From positions 124,001-188,000 of the forward strand of contig NC_056050.1 of NCBI RefSeq assembly GCF_004379255.2: a stretch of 64,000 nt of DNA, written 5' to 3'. The position numbers and the translations under genes were made by a program. The notes below the pieces were generated by a model. The model was not told where the DNA came from, did no database searches, and worked only from the letters and a program-made list of their open reading frames with translations. Shown here in pieces: positions 20,804-32,907 of this stretch; the stretch's first letter is position 1, and every line of letters begins with the position of its first letter. Source of the stretch: Salvia splendens (lineage: Eukaryota > Streptophyta > Magnoliopsida > Lamiales > Lamiaceae).

Positions 20804-23800
20804 ATGCCCTCCATTGCTTTAACTAGAACAGCGCCGCCAAGACCGCCGTGCGTCAGCCTCTCCTCTTCCACCTCTCCATCCGCCTCCGTCGCAGCTCTTA
20901 GAAAAAGACCCAATTTTTGCTTCTCTCTATTGGGTTTCAAGCCGAAACGCTTCCATTTTCTGAAGCCATGTTCTTCACTAAGAGAAACCAAGAAATCACA
21001 GCAGCAAACACTCCCCAAGACTCCCAACACAGCTCCACAGAGCCTTAGGAGATACTTAAATTTCAACCCCAGGAGCGAGAATGATGAGAATAGGGACGGC
21101 GATGCGGCGGAGGAGGATGGCGGCAGCGGAGACGACGCTGGCGCGATTAAAGGCACAATCTTGGCGGGACTTCTGCTTGTGGGCGTCGTTGGTGGATTTG
21201 GGGTTGTTGGGTATGTGTACAGAGAGCAGATCAATGCTTTCTTGACCCAGTTTTCTGGCTTCATGGAAGGTGGGATTGTCGAGTCTTGTTTGTTGTTTTT
21301 CATAATTAGTAGTAATTGGTTTGTAGGCTCAAGATTGGATCTTTTGCTTGATATCTGGGGTGGGCAGAGAAATCTCAGCTCGAAGGGCTGCTGTAGAAAT
21401 AAATCGTGAACAAATTTGGGGAAAATGAGGCTTTCTTGATTTAATACATGCTTATGAAAAATGGGATTTGTCTGAAGATGGCATTGATGCATGCTAACTG
21501 GTTTCGTGTGGTGGAGGTTTGATAGATCATTGTTAACATTAGTTTGAGATGAGCATTGTGATTTAGTATTGGAATTTTTTGCTTTATGGGAGAGCAATCT
21601 CAGCCCTAATGGCTGTTGTAGAAAGAAACCGTTGACGAGTTTGGGGAAATTGAGGTTTTCTTGATTTGACATATGCTTGTGAATAGCGAGATGTGTTTGA
21701 AGATGGCAATGATGCATGTGATTGGAAGTTTGATCATTGTTGTGATTAGTTTGAGATGAGCATTGTGATTCAGTATTGGAATGGGGATTACTTCAGATGG
21801 CCCTAAGTTAGATTCTTCACATTTAAATATACGAGGTTCAGAAATCAGAATACAAGAATTTGAATTTCAGATTGCAATTTTCATGTTATGCTCATTATTT
21901 ACCAAATCAATATATTTCAATTACTTCTTGTAGTTGTTAAATTTATGTGGCCTACTGTATTTGAATAATGACTAAGGGGTATTATTCCAATCCCATTAGT
22001 TTCATCTAGTTTTGTAGAAAATTGTGTTTATCAATTGTAAGGTACTTGTGTAGAATTAGCTATTGTTTGCTATAACTGACACTCTTCCATTCAAACTCTA
22101 GTTTCGTATACGGGCTATATGATCAGTTTCGTCTTTGAAAATCTTGAATAAATCCACTCTATTGTTACCCTCATCTGTTTGTTTAAAAAACGATGTATTT
22201 GGTTCTAATGTGTTGTTGTTTACTATTACAGGTTACGGTGCAGCTGGATATGCCCTTTTCGTTGCAGTTTATGCCGGGTTAGAAGTAAGAAACCAGATAT
22301 CATGTTGAGCAAATTTGTTGCTTCTAACTACTTCAATGTTCGTTTCTTATGTTATCTTCATCTGCAAATACTGGCATCAAATCTTGATATATGTTATGGA
22401 TGACCTTTATTGTTTGTTCGACTCTTGGAACCATCAGTTCCTGCACATGAATCAGTATCTGAAATTCAGAATGAATTGATGCAAGTTATTATTTTCTGTG
22501 GTGTAGATACTTGCAATACCAGCCATTCCATTGACTATGTCCGCCGGTCTTCTTTTCGGCACGTTTACTGGGACCATTATCGTCTCTATTAGTGGCACAG
22601 TGAGTTTCAAATAGCTTGGATAGATAGAAAGGGTAATGCTGCAAACTGAGTATTAAGCCGTCTTACTTACATTTCAGGTGGCAGCCAGCGTTGCATTCCT
22701 AATTGCCAGATATTTTGCTCGTGAACGGATTCTAAAGCTAGTCAAAGGAAACAAGAAATTTCTTGCAATTGACAAAGCTATTGGGGAAAACGGTTTTAAG
22801 GTTGTTACTCTTCTCCGTTTGAGTCCGCTGCTTCCATTCTCTCTCGGAAATTACCTCTATGGACTTACAGCAGTCAAGTTCGTTCCATATGTCTTAGCAA
22901 GGTCAGCTCCTTCTTTTTCTTTTTCATGGACTTGTTTATGCTGTCGAAACTAATGCATTTTCTTGGAAGTGAATGGGAAATGGCTCATAACTACGTACAA
23001 TGAGTGTGATAATTGATAACGGATATTGTGTGTTCGACACATTATACATATTCTTGTCCTATTTGACATTAAGTGAGAACGTACATTAGACCGAAACTTA
23101 CATTAGCTAAGCTGCAATAATCTTCTAAGTAATTTAGTGATGTGAATATTGCTGATTAACTGAGAAATTATTGTAGATGAAATCAAACCTTAGCATGTTT
23201 GGGTCTATTATGAAGAATATAGCTTCTTCGACTTTTTCTTTAGCAGGCGGCATGTGATTTAAGTACAGTAACCTTTAACTATGTCTTGGCGCGAAGTCCT
23301 GTTCTTGCAGTTGGTTAGGTATGCTCCCTGGAACATGGGCGTACGTGAGTGCTGGCGCGTTTGGTCGAGCAATACTTGTGAGTCTCTAACCTTAAGGGCG
23401 TTTATCTCTTTAATTTTTGTATCTCAGATGTGAAGTTTGCTCGTGTTTTCCCAATCCAAGATTTTGGGATTCTGCTCCTATTTTTACTGACAAGGATAGA
23501 ATCATACTGCAACTATTTATCAACTATCTCCTAAAAAATGTTGGAGTTGAAGATGGATTAATTTCTTCGTGCTTGTTCACGAGCTAACGACCCGACTTTT
23601 TGCTTGTCCAGCAAGAGGAGTCTGGGGTAGGAGGGTTAAGTGGAGGGAATGGTCAGCTGTGGACACTTGGGATCGGGCTATTAGTGACAGCGTTCACAGC
23701 AACGTATGTAACACGACTGGCCAAGGTAACCCTACTAAATTGTGGTCTATGGCTCAAGATCTGGATCCAAACACTACCAAAATTACAAATACGCCATTAT

Positions 23801-23904
23801 ACGAGCATGATTGACTCGGATAAGAGTGCTCTCTGATGGATCCCGACACGTCTGATACATGTGTTTGTGTTGTCATGCAGGATGCCGTGAAAGATATCGA
23901 GTAA
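20804..23904 (+). CDS. VTT-domain (SNARE-associated Golgi/TVP38-TMEM64 type) membrane protein, plastid-targeted type
   Basis: Seven exons, 20804-21269, 22232-22284, 22507-22599, 22678-22901, 23311-23377, 23612-23725 and 23881-23904, join with correct phases into 346 residues. The first about 60 residues are rich in Ser, Pro and Arg like a chloroplast transit peptide. A membrane segment (GTILAGLLLVGVVGGFGVVG) comes near residue 120. The VTT core follows: YGAAGYALFVAVYAGLE, IPLTMSAGLLFGTFTGTIIV, AASVAFLIARYFARERI and RLSPLLPFSLGNYLYGL, then WLGMLPGTWAYVSAGAFGRA. A last membrane helix is in exon 6. Length and layout match the plant family that includes Arabidopsis At1g22850, from memory. Such proteins act as lipid scramblase-like membrane factors; the plant substrate is not known to me. 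This is the intact copy; the copy at 39162 has frameshifts. Confidence 0.85.
21362..21781. repeat. tandem duplication inside intron 1 of the VTT gene
   Basis: 21362-21575 and 21588-21781 are diverged copies, both with AATCTCAGC, GGCTG(C/T)TGTAGAAA, GTTTGGGGAAA, TTCTTGATTT, GAAGATGGCA and GAGATGAGCATTGTGATT in the same order. No open frame is conserved. Origin unknown. Confidence 0.7.
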
Positions 23905-24289
23905 AGAAGCATCAAAGTATTGATAGATGAACTGTAAATTGGGTACTAATTCATAAAAAAAAATGATGTACCACTCTCTCTATATATCTTCTCTTAAATA
24001 AGGGAGATAGATAAACTGTTCTGCCCTATGACTGTGTATCATCATTTTTCCACATTACCTTTTTATTAGCATGAGGAGTCTTGGATGAGATTCACCTCAA
24101 GATTCGAAAATCAAATTCAATCAGATTATATATTTATTTAGTGCCTATTTGGTAGCAATCATATGATACCTATATGCACCATAAGTTAACATGGTTGATC
24201 CTAGATAGTGTAACAAGCAATGGTGTTTGGTGGAGTAAGATAGAATTCAAATAATGTGTGAAATGACTTTTATATCCTTGTGATTTTTT

Positions 24290-24530
24290 TGGTGCTAAAG
24301 AGGGCCGTAGCCCTTTAAATTAAATTACGAATGTCTAACAAATCTTGAGAAAGAAACACCAATAACATTTGCTAAAAACAATTTAACTACCTCTCTAGGT
24401 GGGAATTGAAATGAAAGAAAATCTACATGTAAACTAAGACTATCTTTAGCGAACCAGTCAACTACCTAATTCTTTTTCCCTTGGTATGTATTTGATGTTG
24501 GCATGTTGCACTCCCAGTCTAATTGCATCA
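24290..24530 (-). pseudogene. possible LINE 3'-end remnant
   Basis: Read on the minus strand, an IPREKELG-like stretch in one frame and VVDWFAKD in another resemble the last RNase H motif of plant LINEs, followed by GGGCTACGGCCCTCTT. It is short and broken by frame changes, so the class is tentative. Confidence 0.3.
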
Positions 24531-26215
24531 TCCTATGTATCACATGGATTAAGTCTCTTGTGGATTGTGGTTAATGATTTAGCTCCTAAATTAACACTTA
24601 ATTAATTAAGCATATATATACTTAATTAAGTTGTAATTCATAATTTTATTGGCATATTTAATAATATAATTTAAATTGTGATTTTATTAGCATCTTTAAT
24701 ACTAATTTATTGAAAAAGTAGTAATTGTTACTTCGTTGGTTTGGATGTGAATTTTTAAAGGTTTTTTTTAACCAATTTAGCTAATTAGTAATGAATAATA
24801 AATACTTAAATAATGGAGTAATTACTAATTGAAAATCTACCCAAATATAAAACCTTTACTTTTACACCAACTTCTTATTTTTTTTGGGCTTCAAGTTTTC
24901 ATCAATCGTCTCCATTTAGCTTTGATGATAGGTACTCTCTCCCTCCCAATCCTCTCTCATCGGCTCCACGATCCGGACTGTTTTTTTTTTCTATGAACCA
25001 TTTTGTCAAAAAATTGTAAATATGACACATGATAAAATGTAGTGCCATGAAAGATTTATAGGTCGGTACCAAACCAAAATTATTTGAATGGATGGCTTCA
25101 TAATCTATAGTAATATCTGCCACTCAAGCATCTCCTTTGTGGATGCATTTGATTCTTTCTTAATTTGCTCATGATTATACCTAAAAAAGTATAAATAGTG
25201 GTCATCCTATTGGCACGGAGTTGAGAATATATACATGGCATTTTTTTGCCCAACCCAAACCTAACAACATAATAAAAGATTTATATTGAAAGTAATATTA
25301 ATTAAGTGGAAGAAGACGGACAAACTAATTGATTTATGCAAACAAACACATCACTCATTTTACAAACATCTGTACGATCTCACTTTACAACACAACTATA
25401 CATGACTCATTCTATATATGATTGTATGAGAATATAAAATACAAATACTAGATTGTAACAGAAGATTTCGAACGTGCAATGTAGTCCTCGCTATCAAATT
25501 GAAGTATATACCATGATTGATGGGAATAAAAGAGACATGAGGGAAGGACCATTAAAACCACACATATCCATGTGATAACATGTGAGCCATAGCCCAATAT
25601 TTAATTTTCTCACAGCATGTATATATATAACTTCAACACCAATGTGCTAGATTTGAAAGCTGGTTTGTGGTCCTCTCCTCTCTACCAAATTCATATTGGA
25701 TGAACTTTCTTTATATATAGACATTACATCAATTTTAGGATCTTTTTGTGATCACATCCTCTGTGTCCATGTCATGTGCTATTAGGATTGATTTTGATCT
25801 TGTTTTTATTCCATGCTGATAAGTTTTCGACAATCCTGATAAACTCAACTGGTTTTATTACGGGACAGCTCATGATGTTCATATCGATCTATTATGGAAG
25901 GCACACAATTCATAATGAATTTTCGGAGTGTTGTTAACTACATATGAGGAAGTGTAGATTAATCATAGCTAGTGTAATCAATACATTTTTTGTTGCTCGC
26001 CAAGTTATTAATAGTAAAATATAAAATCGCCTCTGTATTGAAGCTTATGGTATTAATATGAAAAGTAAAATGAAATACATATCATCTATTGATGTGATGC
26101 ATGTCAACATGAAAAAAAAAGAGTTCTTGAAACTTGAGGTATAAAAATCAATGCACAAATAATCACCACCAATGTATATCCACATAGAAAAGTTCACGAT
26201 GACAAGCCTTATTCA

Positions 26216-26269
26216 CTTTGATCAAAGAGTAACAATCACAAAATTCCTCTCCTAACCCCCCTTCACGTG
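26216..26269 (+). promoter_or_regulatory. conserved palindrome plus G-box in FPF1-like promoter
   Basis: CTTTGATCAAAG, a perfect 12-bp palindrome (26216-26227), is followed 36 bp later by CACGTG (26264-26269). The same pair, with the sequence between, recurs upstream of the second FPF1-like gene (30979-31032). Conservation between tandem duplicates suggests but does not prove regulation; CACGTG is a known bZIP/bHLH core. Confidence 0.45.
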
Positions 26270-26738
26270 TGGGGCATGTGATGTAAGTGGTCACAACAAT
26301 CTACACACATATATTTTCCAAACATTTATTGCATATGTGGTCTAGCTATAATAATAAAATTAATAATAATGCATGAGAATATTGTTCTCCCACTCCCAGA
26401 TTCTCCAATATATATGAACTTTTGAAGAGAAAGAAATTGAAAAAGCCCACAATCAAGCAATAGATTCTCCTATATTAAAAAGAATGTAAGAAACATCCAT
26501 ATTGTTCGTGTACCAAACATAAAATTGTAATGGGTCCCACGATATCTATCTAGGTTTTATTACACAAAACCCTATCAACATTACACATCTTTTTCATTCC
26601 AATATCCAAATTATCTCTCTTTCCCTCTCCCTCATCACACATATAAATACTCTTCCAATCCTCCACTTCAAAACATCACAATTTACTTCAACTTCTCCAA
26701 ACACCATAATTTTTATTTCCAACCATATAAGTTGAGAC

Positions 26739-27073
26739 ATGGCTGGCATCTGGGTTTTCAAGAACAACGGGGTTATGCAGCTCGTAGAGAACCCTGGGGC
26801 CGATTGCGCTGAGAGTAAGGGCGTCTCCAAGCGGAAGGTGCTGGTGCACCTTCCAACTGGGCAGGTGGTATCCTCGTACAAATCCCTCGACCAAATTCTT
26901 CGAAATTTGGGGTGGGAGAGGTACTACGGCGGTGACCCGACCTCTATCAGTTCCACAAACACTCCTCCATCGACCTCATCTCTCTCCCCAAAGATTTCAA
27001 CAAGTTCAGCTCCGTTTACATGTACGACATCGTTGTCAAGAACCCTAATCTCTTTCATGTCAGGGACATGTAG
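26739..27073 (+). pseudogene. FPF1-like gene, first tandem copy, frameshifted in this copy
   Basis: Opens [20 protein letters not shown] and reads [20 protein letters not shown] and [14 protein letters not shown], the hallmarks of flowering promoting factor 1 proteins. One C is missing in the C run near 26935 (GACCC where the other copy has GACCCC), which shifts the frame and destroys the [19 protein letters not shown] part. The other copy at 45097 is intact, so this is more likely a sequence error than a real mutation. Confidence 0.75.
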
Positions 27074-28021
27074 CTTCCATTCTTCCTAGGTTTTCAGATT
27101 CTCTCAGAAAAATGTTTTTTTTTCCTTTTTTTTGTGGGTTTCGTGGTTTGGTGTGATGGGTAGAATTATGTAGCTTCGTAAAGAACAATTATTTGATCTT
27201 GAAGTGTGCTTTCTAGGATAGATAGAAGTTTGAAATGATCATAATTTGTAATTGTTTCATCAAATCGACACCACTTGTTGGATTTCGACTTCCGGTTATT
27301 TTAGTTAGATGGAATCGTATTATGTTTCTTATGTGTAACGAATTTTGAAAATCATATACTACTATTAAAATAAATAAATAAATAACATTATTTAAAAAAA
27401 CACAATATAAATTTATTATTATATATGCGAGACGTCAAGGTCTAAGATTCAAATCTAATCGCTCACCTACTCTTGATTTGTAAAAAGTAACATCCGTCAT
27501 TTTATTCACTTGATATAACATAAATACATAGTGAAGGACTATCCCCTCTAAATCCGTTATACGTACGAAAATTGTTGAGCAACGAATTTTCTTGTCGACC
27601 ACACCAATATTACATGCATAAGCAAAATTTCTAATTAATATAATTGATTTTGTGTATCAGTTCTTACTAAAACAAAATCATCATTATATTTTATGACATC
27701 ACAAATGTATTCCTAATGTTAATTTAATTTTATATTTTATTGAAAGACAAAGTGTCATAAATATTGACCCCCACATTTTACTCTATAATTAATGTTTCAA
27801 TGTACAATAATTGTTAGGTCCTAATAATATATTTAAGCATGCTCCATGCAAAAACAAAAAAGATCCCACATACGATATTACAAGGTACAAACAGTGAAAC
27901 AACCTATGACATACATTAAGATACGAAGCATAACCCTTTACGATGCATACAATATTTTCTATCATTAAAACTTTTTTTTAATGAATAAATTATAGAATAT
28001 CATCCGAACTTATTGTTTACA

Positions 28022-28400
28022 TCATACTCTCGGGCATACCCGAAGGAAAACATCAACAACTAGCCAAAAGGAGACTAAGCATGCCAAAATAACATGGGCA
28101 AGCCCATGGAAGATACATAAGAAAAAACAAATCGATGCATGCAAAGAGAGCCCCGTCTTGAGACACCCAGTGTGGGCGGGCCTCGTTAAAACCCCTTGGG
28201 AATAATTGAAGAAAACCCCATGGGAAAAATTTCCCAATGGAAAAAAGAGTACCATGATGAGTGACTCAAGACGTGCTAAAATTCCACTACCACCTGAAAA
28301 ACAATCACCATTATCATCTATGTGGGAGGTGGAAAACAACTTGATCGTGGATAAACGTGCTCAGATCAAGGAAGCCGCCTACATATATTGCCATTTTGTA
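28022..28400. repeat. dispersed-repeat-like block of unknown class
   Basis: Contains GGCCTCGTTAAAACCCCTTG, AACCCCATGGGAAAA and GGAAAAAAGAGTACCATGAT. This run of phrases is one I associate with a widely scattered plant repeat, without being able to name its family. Short frames in both directions show no domain. Confidence 0.3.
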
Positions 28401-29361
28401 CCCTAAAATATGCAAAAATACCATAATGTAATGATTCGGTAAATTTATTTCGATCTCTGAAAGATGAACTATTTTGTAAAAAACTATATTTTTAAAAAAT
28501 TTAAAAATATGACACGTGGTAGAATTCTAACGTTCCATCTCATCATTTTGAGTGCCAAAAAATTTAGCTCATGTCATATTTTAATTATTTTTTTGAAACA
28601 TTGGGGTTTTTTTGCATCTTGCGATTTCAAAAGTCAAAACATTTTTACAATTCACTCCAACTATCGAACAATAAAAAGAAGACCTAGATATATATTGATT
28701 GGATTGCAAACTATTGATAAAGAATAGAGTTTATTTATCTGAATTATCTTATAGTAATCTCATGTTTTATTTCATCCCTATCTCTATCTTTATGTAGGAG
28801 GGAAGTTTCCATTTGAATGCCTACAAAAAAAATGCTTCTTTAGGCTAAAGCTAATGAGAAAGGGAATTGATCACCTTTTTTTGCGGTACTTCTCTAATAC
28901 CAATAACTTCATGCCTATTGCATAATCACTTATTTTTTATTTCATTAATTAATAGCTCTAAGTAGTGGAAGTTTTCCTGTGAATCCCCTACCAAAAAAGA
29001 ATGCTCTTTCGGCTTTAGCTATAATTTTTTTAGTACTACAATATATACTTGATGCCGATAACATAAAATACTAGAAATCTTTAACAGCATCAGATTCCTA
29101 TACAAAAAAGCAATTAAGAAGTTTACCAAGAAAGATTTATAGGTTGGCTTCATCACTCTTACCAATCCTAACGACCAATTGCCAAGATCCAAGTTCTAGG
29201 CACGCGGCGCACGTGACACACTGCACATGGCCATGTGGCTTGGGTCCGCGGCCTCGGTGGTGCGGGCGGGCGGGCGGCGGCGCGCGTTTAGGTTCTACTG
29301 TCCATTTTAATTAGTCCACTATAATATATTACATGTACATAATAATTTAGCCTATTGAATA

Positions 29362-29614
29362 TTTCATCCGTCCCTGAAAATTTGTCACTTATTTCCATTT
29401 TTGTCTGTCCCTAAAAATTTATCATCTTTTACTTTTACCATTTTTGGTAATGGACCTCACATTCCACTGACTCATTTACACTCACATTTTATTATAAAAC
29501 TAATATATAAAAATAGGACGCATATGTCACTAACTTTTTCAACTCGCTTTCTATTACAATTTTTAAAAACTCGTGCTAGATCAAATTGTGACAAATTGTT
29601 AGGAACTAAGGGAG
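29362..29614. mobile_element. Stowaway-like MITE
   Basis: TA on both sides (29360-29361 and 29615-29616). The left end TTTCATCCGTCCCTGAAAA and the right end, inverted, CTCCCTTAGTTCCTAACAA are both followed by TTTGTCAC. The counterpart in the other repeat copy is 47724-47975. Confidence 0.55.
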
Positions 29615-30598
29615 TACATGTTTCAGGAGGCTCTCGCCACCAATGTGAGATAATTAATCAATTGATTTTTCTCATAGCTCTATTTTTATGATTAACTTTA
29701 ATCCATTATTTTTTACTCAACCGAAATCAATTTAGAGAAAAATGAATATACAACGATCATATAATCTGAACGTAGATCGATCCTATATCATTTAATTTCA
29801 CAAATTAAATGTTCCTTCACATGTACGACCCGGTCAAAACCCTTTGACTGGTCACGATTCCAACATGAGCGCATACCTACTGATTTACTTAAATGTCTCT
29901 TATTTCTTTCTTTTTCCTTAATTTGAAGCCGCGATTATTTTAGTTGAAGGGAGGTGACTATAACTTATTATTATATAATTATGATTATCTAAAAATAATA
30001 TATTTAATCTTTAAACATAATCTTTCGAACGAAATGCCCCTTAATTCACTTATTCTATGATTGATTGATGGGAATTAAAGAGACATGTTTGTAACAAAAG
30101 TTGGTTGTTGTTCAAACAAGGCATATATATGGATGAGGGAAGGACCATTAAAACCACACATCTCCATGTGATGACATGTGAGCCATAGGCCTGTATTTAA
30201 TTTTCCCACAACATAGATAACTTAAGCACCAACGTGATAGATTTGAAAGCTGGTTTGTGGTCCTCTCGTAAAACATATCGGATGAACATTAATTCTGTTA
30301 TATTGATGGCATCAATTTAATTTTAGATCATTTTTAGTTCACATCTTGTATATCCATGTCATATGCTATCTAGTAGGCCAAATTTGTCTTTATTCTATGA
30401 CTGGTAAGTTATCGACACTTCTGATAAACTCGACTGGTTTTTTACTATGGGACAACGCATGATGTTCATATCTATTTATTATGAAAGGTATGGATCAAGT
30501 TAGGATTAAGAACTCTCTAATGAGTACAAGTGTGGGAGGCACACGATTGTATTGTATTTGGGATAAACATATCACACATGTTTGTGTGTTGCTAACTA

Positions 30599-30736
30599 CT
30601 CCCTCCCTTCTGTCTTAATAGATGCTTTTAATTTTCTGCACTCGTTTTGAAAAATTAATAATAATAAATAGTTAAATGCAGAAATAGTAAAGTAAGAGAG
30701 AATAATGTATAGAAGATTAACATGAAACATAGGGAG
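30599..30736. mobile_element. Stowaway MITE in the second FPF1 upstream region
   Basis: TA-flanked, left end CTCCCTCCCTTCTGTC, right end inverted CTCCCTATGTTTCATG. The short size and TA target fit Stowaway. It is absent from the matching position upstream of the first FPF1-like gene, so it arrived after the gene duplication. The other copy is 48961-49098. Confidence 0.65.
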
Positions 30737-30978
30737 TATATATGATCAGAAAGTGTAGATTAAACGTAGGTAGTGTCTTCAAACACGTTTTAGTGGATCA
30801 GTACATTCGTTGTTACTAGCCAAGTATGTTGAATATCATAAATAAAAAATAATAACATCCTATAGTACTGAAGCTCATGAGATTAATATAAAAAAGTAAA
30901 TTTTTAATATACATTATCTATGGTAGTGATGTATGTCCACAAAATAAATTGAGTTCACACATGACTAGTCTTGTTTCA

Positions 30979-31032
30979 CTTTGATCAAAGAGTAACAATC
31001 ACAAAAATTCCTCCCTTAACCCCCTTCACGTG
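30979..31032 (+). promoter_or_regulatory. palindrome plus G-box, second FPF1-like promoter
   Basis: CTTTGATCAAAG at 30979-30990 and CACGTG at 31027-31032, in the same order and spacing as upstream of the first gene. A TATA box ATATAAATA lies near 31360, close to the ATG at 31457. Confidence 0.45.
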
Positions 31033-31456
31033 TGGGACATGTGATGTAAGTGGTCACCCCAATATATATATATATAATAATAATTAATACACATATTTTC
31101 CAAACATAATGCGTGCGAATATTGTACCCCCACTCCTTAGATTCTCCAATATGAACTTATAAAGAGAAAGAAAAATGAAAAAGCCTAAAATCGAACCATA
31201 GATTCTCCTAAAAATAAGAATAGAAGAAACATCTATACATAAAAATGTAATGGATCCCACAATATCTATATATGTTTTATTATACAAAACCCTATCAACA
31301 TTACACATCTTTTTCATTCCACCATCAAAATTAACCCACCCCCTCTTCTTCATCGCACATATAAATACCCTTCCAACCCTTCACTTCAATTCATCACAAC
31401 TTACTTCAACTTCTCCAAACACCTTAATTTTTATTTCCCAGCACCTAAGTTGAGAC

Positions 31457-31794
31457 ATGGCTGGCGTCTGGATTTTCAAGAACAACGGGGTTATGCAGCT
31501 CGTGGAGAATCCCGGGTCCGACTATGCTGAGGGTAAGCGTGGTGCCTCCAAGCAGAAGGTGTTGGTGCACCTACCGTCTGGGCAAGTGGTGTCCTCGTAC
31601 AAATTTCTCGACCAAATTCTCGGAATTTGGGGTGGGAGAGGTACTATGGTGGCGACCCCGACCTCTACCAGTTCCACAAACACTCCTCCATCGACCTCAT
31701 TTCTCTCCCCAAAGACTTCAACAAGTTCAGCTCCGTTTATATGTACGACATCGTTGTCAAGAACCCTAATCTCTTTCATGTCAAAGACATGTAG
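31457..31794 (+). pseudogene. FPF1-like gene, second tandem copy, frameshifted in this copy
   Basis: Opens [20 protein letters not shown]. One T is missing near 31618 (ATTCTCGG where 49819-50157 has ATTCTTCGG), breaking the frame before [12 protein letters not shown]. The rest of the frame is preserved after the indel, including [19 protein letters not shown] and FHVKDM. Probably an artefact of the contig end, not a real pseudogene. Confidence 0.75.
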
Positions 31795-32907
31795 TAAGTT
31801 TGCTGTGATGGCTTGATTTATACAGCTTTGTAAAGTGATTTCGAAATTTCGTTTTTTTTCCTTAATTTCTACTATGGAGTTTGTAATGTTCATAATTTTT
31901 CTTTATTTTATCAAATCGACAGTTCTTGTTGGACTTTGGCTTCACATTAGTTAGATGAAATCGTGTAATTTTTCTTTTGTGGTGTATGTATAAACTGTGA
32001 AATTTGAAAAATATGTTAATATAAATCAATATCATTATTGTTTTAAAAAATTAATATTCCATACATTTATTTTACTGTATAGTATGAAATTTATATAAAA
32101 AATTTACATTTTGCTCACTTGCTAAATTATTAAAATAAAAATAAAATAAGTAAAGTTGTAGTACGTGACTTTTTTAATTAATATAATTAATTTTGTTTAT
32201 TCTTACCAAAACAAGCTCATCGTATGTTTCATGATATCACAAATCTATTCTTCATGTTAATTACTCCCTTAATCTCACTCTAAGTGGAACATTTCTGTTC
32301 CAGCACGGAATTTTATAGAGTGTTGTTTTGTGAATTAAATGGAAAGAATAAAGTAAGAGAGAGTGAAAAAATTAGATAGAATGATATTTCTATTTATAAA
32401 AATGTGTCATTTAGAGTGAGACAACCCAAAAAAGAAAAATAGTTCACCTGAAGTGGAACAGAGTGAGTATATTTTAAAATTGTATTGAAAAAAATAGTGG
32501 CATAGATTTATTGACCCCCGCATTTTACTCCATCATTAATGTTTCCACGTACAATAATTGGTAGGTCATATTTTGATTTGCATTTTCCATGCAGCAACAA
32601 AAAAGGGGCGATATATTATTACAACGTACAAACCTATGACAAATTAGGGTACGAGAATCATAATCTTTTTCACATGCAATACTTTCTATTATAGAATAGA
32701 CATGTCTCTTACAATCACATAATATCGTGATTGATTGACGTTACGTGACATAACATATTTTATAACTTGACCATAAATATGTGACTGAGAAATTGTATGA
32801 CGCGTATAGAGTGAGAGACGAATAATGGCATAAATCAAGGTTCCAAACTAGTAATGAGATTATTACATGAACTCATTTTATATGTAAAAACGTAATAGTT
32901 CTTTAAT
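31795..32907. other. spacer with one Stowaway MITE
   Basis: AT-rich sequence after the second FPF1-like gene. Apart from the MITE at 32264-32467, I see no gene, RNA or repeat I can name. Confidence 0.5.
32264..32467. mobile_element. Stowaway-type MITE
   Basis: TA-flanked. The left end CTCCCTTAATCTCACTCTAA and the right end, inverted, CTCACTCTGTTCCACTTC share the usual terminal inverted sequence, and an internal second copy of the CACTCTAA motif is present. The other copy is 50626-50827. Confidence 0.65.

Larger units (their letters stand above)
23905..26738. other. intergenic region with FPF1 promoter at its right end
   Basis: AT-rich spacer after the VTT gene. About 24290-24530 resembles the 3' end of a LINE read on the minus strand (VVDWFAKD-like RNase H motif, then a short 3' tail). 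From about 25500 the sequence is shared with the region upstream of the second FPF1-like gene. A TATA box ATATAAATA lies at 26641. No other gene is supported. Confidence 0.5.
27074..30978. other. spacer between the tandem FPF1-like genes
   Basis: AT-rich. It holds a dispersed-repeat-like block (28022-28400) and Stowaway-like elements (29362-29614, 30599-30736). It also has a short GC-rich block (29200-29290) and, from about 30058, sequence shared with the first FPF1 promoter. No gene beyond these is supported. Confidence 0.5.

Noticed and set aside
20773..21717. 314-codon minus-strand open frame
   Set aside because: It is antisense to exon 1 and intron 1 of the VTT gene, crosses the intron duplication, shows no domain, and is broken in the other repeat copy.
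24902..25123. 73-codon minus-strand frame, also present at 43261-43482
   Set aside because: No domain, no splice or promoter context; it is the same in both copies only because the whole region is repeated.
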